Shown here one piece after another: positions 34,784 through 38,802 of a DNA stretch of 38,802 nt. Position 1 is the stretch's first letter. Each line of letters starts with the position of its first letter. Below the pieces are notes generated by a model. That model saw nothing but the letters and a program-made list of their open reading frames with translations, was not told the DNA's origin and ran no database searches. Source of the stretch: an uncultured cyanobacterium (GTDB lineage: Bacteria; Cyanobacteriota; Cyanobacteriia; Gloeomargaritales; Gloeomargaritaceae); NCBI GenBank assembly GCA_937936705.1, contig CALHCP010000134.1, positions 1 through 38,802 of the forward strand, in the 5' to 3' direction. The position numbers and the translations under genes were made by a program.

Positions 34784-34990
34784 TTAGCTCAATTTCAGGG
34801 CGGTCACGGGCACCTGTTCCCAGGATTCCACCGGACGCAGGCGGGCTTGCCAGCCGTTGGCACGCTGTTCGGGGGTCAGATTCGTCTCAAAATTAGCATG
34901 GCATTGACGCGCCACCTCTTCGTCACAGGTCGCTAAACAAGCGTGGACTAACCCCCCCGGGTCGAGTTGTTCATTCACCCAAATCACCAT
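34784..34990 (-). CDS. Small conserved cyanobacterial protein
   Basis: This 68-residue protein starts MVIWVNEQLDPGGL and ends VESWEQVPVTALKLS, with three Cys (18, 22, 30) and a helix NLTPEQRANGWQARLRPV. I recall similar hypothetical proteins from cyanobacteria but no function. ATG 34990 has GGGAA upstream. It precedes the Fur-family gene by 31 bp and may share its transcript; the Cys residues make a metal role conceivable, though unsupported. Confidence 0.6.
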   Translation of the reverse strand: MVIWVNEQLDPGGLVHACLATCDEEVARQCHANFETNLTPEQRANGWQARLRPVESWEQVPVTALKLS

Positions 34991-35030
34991 TGTTTGGTTC
35001 CCAAAACCGTAGGTCTATTGTACCGCTCTA

Positions 35031-35128
35031 ACAATGTGACTGGATTTGAGAACAAAGATTTTGGAGAACCAAGGACGGGGGCTGCGCCCCGGCGACCGCT
35101 GTTCCTCAATTCACAGAGTTTCCCCTAG
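35031..35128. repeat. Mixed repeat copy
   Basis: TTGAGAACAAAGATTTTGGA and the core GAACCAAGGACGGGGGCTGC, GCCCCGGCGACCGCTGTT are followed by AATTCACAGAGTTTCCCCT. The left part is shared with family B copies and the right end looks like a worn family A end. Confidence 0.55.
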
Positions 35129-35215
35129 CAACGTGACCGGATTATAGCAGTACCCATTCGTATTAGGACGCCCTATCACCGCTCCGTTTCGGTTTTGACT
35201 CCCCTCTCCCGTTCT

Positions 35216-36100
35216 GGGCTATCCATTACGCAAAAGTCAGCAGAACTCTCTCTAGGCTTAGGTTGTAGGAGCAAGTTGCGCTCCTGCCCGTAAATGATGC
35301 AGTACCCCCAGCCCTCGCCAAAGCGTCTTGAGACCAGGTTCACCATCCCCCTTTCGAGCCAGAAACCCTCCCAATTGAGCCATCCAACCTATTGCTTGCC
35401 GCATAGTCGGTGGCCGCTGAGAGCGATTTTTCGGCTCAAACTTACGCCGCAGTAACCGCCATTCTGCCGGAAACAAAATGCTCTGACACGATTGCTCAGG
35501 GAAGAGTCTGGCGCAATAAGTCAGCCACATCAATCGCCATGCCACAATCGCATAAGTGGCCAAGGCGTTGAGTAATCCCTCCGCCGTTTCGAGCTGAAGT
35601 TGTTCAATCCGACAACCACTTTTCAGCGTGTAATGAAAGCGCTCAATTAACCATCTCGTGCTATACCAGCGCACCCATTGCCAAGCTTGCTCAAAACATT
35701 CAATTGCCAGAGTGGTCAGCAACAGCCACCGAATCGGTTGCCCCTGTTCCGGTGGTGTGACTTCTTCAAGCAGTAAGGCATTTAAGGTAACAGGTTGGCA
35801 CTTTAATGATGACTGGCATGGCTCGTAGCGTTAAGGTTGCCTGTCGAGCGGGACGTTCGGGATGACGCTCTCGCTCAATGGTGCATTCTCCCAGAACCGG
35901 TGCTTGCTCGATAGCGGGGATCAGATAGCCCAACTCATGCTGTACTTTACGGTTATGTTCAGCTCGAATCAACAGGTCACTAATATTTCTACGTAAAAGT
36001 CGTTGCAAGCGTTAGTGGAACTGGATCGATCTTTGCACAAGGAAATGAACAAATTCGCTTCTAGAAGGAGTTTCAGAAGGATTTGCGTAATGGATAGCCC
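35216..36100. mobile_element. Degenerate IS4-family (Tn5-like) insertion sequence
   Basis: An 885 bp element with perfect 19-bp terminal inverted repeats, GGGCTATCCATTACGCAAA at 35216-35234 and its complement at 36082-36100. It carries a broken transposase gene on the minus strand. Full-length relatives with this type of transposase are about 1.4-1.5 kb, so the 5' half is mostly deleted. No clear direct target repeat is seen (left flank CCGTTCT, right flank AAGCTGG). The intact ends mean it could still be moved by a helper transposase. Confidence 0.85.
35258..36008 (-). pseudogene. Broken Tn5-like transposase
   Basis: The C-terminal piece (from 35722 down to 35258) has the IS4-family Y-(2)-R-(3)-E-(6)-K signature in YSTRWLIERFHYTLK, with the catalytic Glu. 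The upstream piece (36008 to 35766, QRLLRRNISDLLIRAEHNRK) continues into it only after a one-base shift near 35797-35803. After that shift the frame reads QPVTLNALLLEEVTPPEQ. The first Asp region and N-terminal DNA-binding domain are absent. The shift is in the +1 direction, not at a slippery A-run, so programmed frameshifting is unlikely. Confidence 0.85.
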
Positions 36101-36137
36101 AAGCTGGGAGAGGGGGTCAAAAACCAAACGGGTTGAT

Positions 36138-36190
36138 TCTCGATGAATTCGGTATTTTCTGCTGGTTGCAATCAATAGAGGTGCCCTTAA
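36138..36190. repeat. Family A right end at the alaS stop
   Basis: TATTTTCTGCTGGTTGCAAT, then CAATAGAGGTGCCCTTAA. The last bases include the alaS stop codon (TTA, 36187-36189). It matches the end of the copy at 246-382. The region 36101-36137 holds only the palindrome arm. Confidence 0.6.
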
Positions 36191-38802
36191 GAATGAGCCA
36201 ATTGTTGCCGCAATGTCTGCCGTGCCCGTTCTAACGCCTGGGGCAGGGCTTGCGGGTCTTTGCCTCCGGCTTGGGCGAGCTGGGGACGACCACCGCCGCC
36301 CCCGCCGCAAAGTTTCGCCCAATCCCCCACCAGCCGCCCCGCGTGTAACCCCAGTTTCACGACTTCGGGGCTGAAGGCGGCTACCAAGGTGACCTTATCG
36401 GTGGCGGGAACGGCACCTAAGACGACTGCCCCTGAACCCAGTTTTTGCAGCAGTTCTTGGGCGGCATTTTTGAGGGCTTCCCCATCGGTTTGGCCTAGGT
36501 TGCCGACCAATAAACGGTAGCCGTTCACGGTTTCGGCTTCGTTGAGCAATTGCAGGGCTTGGGTACGCGCCAGTTGGGTGTGCAGTTGCTCAATTTGTTT
36601 GGTTTTGGCTTTCAGTTCCTGCTGCCATTCCCGCACCCGCTCGCCGATTTCTTCGGGTTTAACTTTGAACAGTTCGGTTAATTCTTTCACCACCCGGTCG
36701 CGTTGACTCAAATAATCCAAAACTGCCCAACCCACCACCGCTTCCATGCGGCGAATCCCGCTGGCGATACCCGTTTCCGACACGATTTTACATAAGCCAA
36801 TCTCATGGGTATTCAACACATGGGTGCCGCCGCACAGTTCCATCGAAACTCCGGGAATGTCAATCACCCGCACCGGGTCGCTGTACTTTTCCCCAAACAT
36901 GGCCAGCGCCCCCCGCGCCTTGGCCTCCGCCAGGGGCAAGGTTAACACCTGCGCCGGATGCCCTTCGGCAATCCATACATTCATCTGCCATTCGATCTGC
37001 TGCAATTCCTGGGGGGTCAGGGGACGGGCGCAGTTGAAATCAAACCGCAACCGCTCCGCCGTCACCAACGAACCCGCCTGGCTAATGTGCGGGTCGATCA
37101 GCTTTTGTAAGGCGGCTTGCAGTAAATGGGTGGCCGTGTGATGCGCCTGGGTGCGATAGCGCTGCCAGCGATCCACCTGCGTGTAAACCGGCATGCCTAC
37201 GGTCAATTCGCCGCACTCCACCCGACCGTAATGCACCCACAGGTCGGCCTTTTTTTGGACATCCACCACCCGGAATTGGGTCTCTCCGTCGGTACTTTGG
37301 ATGTAGCCTGTATCCGCCACCTGCCCCCCGGATTCGGCATAAAAGGGCGTTTCCGGGAGAATCACCAGTAAATCGCCGCCACTTGCATCCCCGCGACTGA
37401 CCCGCTCGCCGGCCTGTAAAATGGCCTGGACGGTTGTTGTGCCGGTGATATTTAAGTACCCGGTAAATACGGTGGCTCCCAGCTCATCCGCGAGTTCGTG
37501 CCACTGATTAGCGGCCAACACATCCACCGTTTCCTGCCCTTCGCGGGACAATTGCCGGTGCTGGGTCATGGCCTGTTCGTAGGCCGCCAGGTCAACCGTC
37601 AAGCCCTGTTCAGCCGCCATTTCCGCCGTCAGCTCCACCGGAAAACCGTAGGTAGCCGCCAAGTCAAAGGCGACTTTACCGCTGATCACCGCAGGTTTTT
37701 GGGCGATCACCTCAAACAGCAATTGCTCCCCCACGTCCAGGGTTTTCAAAAATTGCTGTTCTTCCCGGTTGAGTTCATTTTCAATGGCCGTCGCCCGTTC
37801 CTGCACGTGGGGATAGGCCGAAGCGGCCAAGGCAATCGCCGTCTGAGCCAACTCAGCCGTAAACGGCCGCCGCAACCCCAGCAAACGCCCATGCCGCACC
37901 AACCGCCGGATCAACCGCCGCAACACGTAACCCCGGCGGACATTGCTGGGAATCACCCCGTCGGCAATCAGATGCACCACCGCCCGGATGTGATCCCCGA
38001 TGATTTTCAGAGATAACCGTTGCTCGGCGCTGGCTTGGGCATAGTTGAGATTCACCCACTCGGCGGTTTGGGCAACCAAGGGAAAAATCAAATCGGTTTC
38101 GTAGTTACTCGGCACGTCTTGCAGAATGCGCGCCAGGCGTTCTAATCCCATGCCGGTATCAATGTTCTTGTGGGCTAAAGGCGTCACTTGCCCGGCTGCA
38201 TCCCGGTTCAATTCCATGAACACCAGGTTGTAGATTTCCACAAACCGTTCCTCGTCGGTCAGGTCAACCGCACCGGCTTGGGGGGCAAAATCGTAATAAA
38301 TCTCCGAGCAGGGGCCGCAGGGGCCGGTCGGACCTGCCGCCCAAAAATTGTCCGCGGCTCCCATTTTTTGGATGCGCTCCGGCGGTAAACCCACTACCTC
38401 CTGCCAGAGGGCAAGGGTTTCCGCATCTTCCGCAAACACGCTGACCGCGAGATGCTCCGGCGGCAGGCCAAACCCCTGGGTCACCAGTTCCCACGCCCAG
38501 GCGATGGCTTCGGCTTTGAAATAATCCCCAAAGCTGAAATTGCCCAGCATCTCGAAAAAGGTGTGGTGCCGGGCGGTGCGCCCCACGTTGTCAATGTCAT
38601 TGGTGCGCAAACAGCGCTGCGCCGTGGTCACCCGCGGGTGGGGAGCCGCCTGCTGACCCAAAAAAATCGGCTTGAAGGGCAACATCCCGGCGATGGTCAA
38701 CAGCACGGTGGGGTCACTGGGAATCAACGAGGCACCGGGTAAAACCTGATGCTGCCGCTGCGCGTAAAACTCCAGAAACTGCTGACGAATGGCATCACCG
38801 GT
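36187..38802 (-). CDS. alaS: Alanine-tRNA ligase, 5' end outside window
   Basis: AlaRS charges tRNA-Ala and edits misacylated Ser. The visible 871 residues run from the start of the catalytic domain (TGDAIRQQFLEFYAQRQHQV) to the C-terminus; a few residues with the Met lie beyond the right edge. Present are the class II motifs (FEMLGNFSFGDYFKAEAI; TGMGLERLARILQ), the editing-domain zinc motif His-x3-His (HTATHLL) with CGGTHVLNTHEIG, a coiled coil and the DHHA1-type end with a Gly-rich GGGGGGRPQLAQAGG. Editing and aminoacylation parts look intact. The stop codon is formed at the end of a family A repeat, with the usual AHS end before it. Confidence 0.96.
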   Translation of the reverse strand, partial: TGDAIRQQFLEFYAQRQHQVLPGASLIPSDPTVLLTIAGMLPFKPIFLGQQAAPHPRVTTAQRCLRTNDIDNVGRTARHHTFFEMLGNFSFGDYFKAEAIAWAWELVTQGFGLPPEHLAVSVFAEDAETLALWQEVVGLPPERIQKMGAADNFWAAGPTGPCGPCSEIYYDFAPQAGAVDLTDEERFVEIYNLVFMELNRDAAGQVTPLAHKNIDTGMGLERLARILQDVPSNYETDLIFPLVAQTAEWVNLNYAQASAEQRLSLKIIGDHIRAVVHLIADGVIPSNVRRGYVLRRLIRRLVRHGRLLGLRRPFTAELAQTAIALAASAYPHVQERATAIENELNREEQQFLKTLDVGEQLLFEVIAQKPAVISGKVAFDLAATYGFPVELTAEMAAEQGLTVDLAAYEQAMTQHRQLSREGQETVDVLAANQWHELADELGATVFTGYLNITGTTTVQAILQAGERVSRGDASGGDLLVILPETPFYAESGGQVADTGYIQSTDGETQFRVVDVQKKADLWVHYGRVECGELTVGMPVYTQVDRWQRYRTQAHHTATHLLQAALQKLIDPHISQAGSLVTAERLRFDFNCARPLTPQELQQIEWQMNVWIAEGHPAQVLTLPLAEAKARGALAMFGEKYSDPVRVIDIPGVSMELCGGTHVLNTHEIGLCKIVSETGIASGIRRMEAVVGWAVLDYLSQRDRVVKELTELFKVKPEEIGERVREWQQELKAKTKQIEQLHTQLARTQALQLLNEAETVNGYRLLVGNLGQTDGEALKNAAQELLQKLGSGAVVLGAVPATDKVTLVAAFSPEVVKLGLHAGRLVGDWAKLCGGGGGGRPQLAQAGGKDPQALPQALERARQTLRQQLAHS

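Larger units (their letters stand above)
35191..36125. repeat. Palindrome split by the insertion sequence
   Basis: The left arm GGTTTTGACTCCCCTCTCCC (35191-35210) and the right arm (36106-36125, reverse complement GTTTTTGACCCCCTCTCCC) form a near-perfect 20-bp inverted repeat. They flank the IS ends by about 5 bp on each side. This is the same palindrome class as 25055-25079, so the IS sits at its loop. Confidence 0.7.

Noticed and set aside
35766-36008. 80-residue frame as a separate gene
   Set aside because: It aligns in sense with the transposase once a one-base shift is allowed, so it is part of the broken IS gene.

Overview
The window is a stretch of cyanobacterial chromosome. The evidence is the photosynthesis gene set (psbA for D1, psbB for CP47, a CyanoP lipoprotein, plant-type ferredoxin, plastocyanin, chlB of dark-operative protochlorophyllide reductase, ndhL) together with cyanobacterial signature genes (a PatD-like protein, Ycf65/PSRP-3, a carotenoid oxygenase, a PilT-family ATPase). 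The DNA is moderately GC-rich, coding is dense, and intergenic gaps are filled with short dispersed repeats. I cannot name the species; a unicellular, Gloeomargarita-like lineage is only a guess.

Layout. 1-870: end of an unrecognised gene, then a repeat-rich gap. 874-5014: patD-like and fmt, convergent with ferredoxin, then a class A penicillin-binding protein with an FHA domain. 5.2-7.8 kb: psbA with promoter and terminator, a HIT protein, argB. 7.9-11.8 kb: an alpha/beta hydrolase, CyanoP, an apocarotenoid-type oxygenase and a two-gene half-size UPF0016 (manganese/calcium exporter) pair. 12.1-16.7 kb: psbB, a YgiQ/B12-type radical SAM protein, a START-like protein and a HAD hydrolase. 16.8-19.9 kb: a + strand run of ycf65, a SPOR-like membrane protein, a short PspA-like coiled coil and recF. 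19.9-25.3 kb: tRNA-Asn, pilT, a dCMP-deaminase-like gene with a secreted-protein gene, tRNA-Arg, ndhL and a divergent unknown gene. 25.3-30.0 kb: an EamA transporter convergent with a minus-strand cluster of MltA-like protein, FHA-adenylyl cyclase and Ser/Thr kinase. 30.4-35.0 kb: an unknown gene, a HAD protein, a small membrane protein, plastocyanin with a 54-codon membrane-protein gene downstream, chlB, a Fur/Zur-type regulator and a small conserved protein. 35.2-36.1 kb: a decayed Tn5-like IS4-family element. 36.2 kb to the edge: alaS, its 5' end outside the window.

How genes may work together. The best functional cluster is the MltA-like/cyclase/kinase set: a predicted wall enzyme, an FHA-bearing cyclase and a kinase that could supply phosphothreonine for FHA domains. 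The FHA-PBP at 2.8 kb is another possible reader. The cyclase carries Gln where the transition-state Arg is expected, so it may be catalytically altered.

The strongest non-genic signal is a set of about 15 dispersed repeat copies. Two MITE-like families with different terminal inverted repeats share one GC-rich core, and they abut or enter gene ends (argB, the hydrolase, alaS). The gene arrangement is also very compact: three convergent pairs share exactly 4 bp of palindromic or near-palindromic stop codons, two more overlap by 35 and 68 bp, and one divergent pair may share a CATG start.
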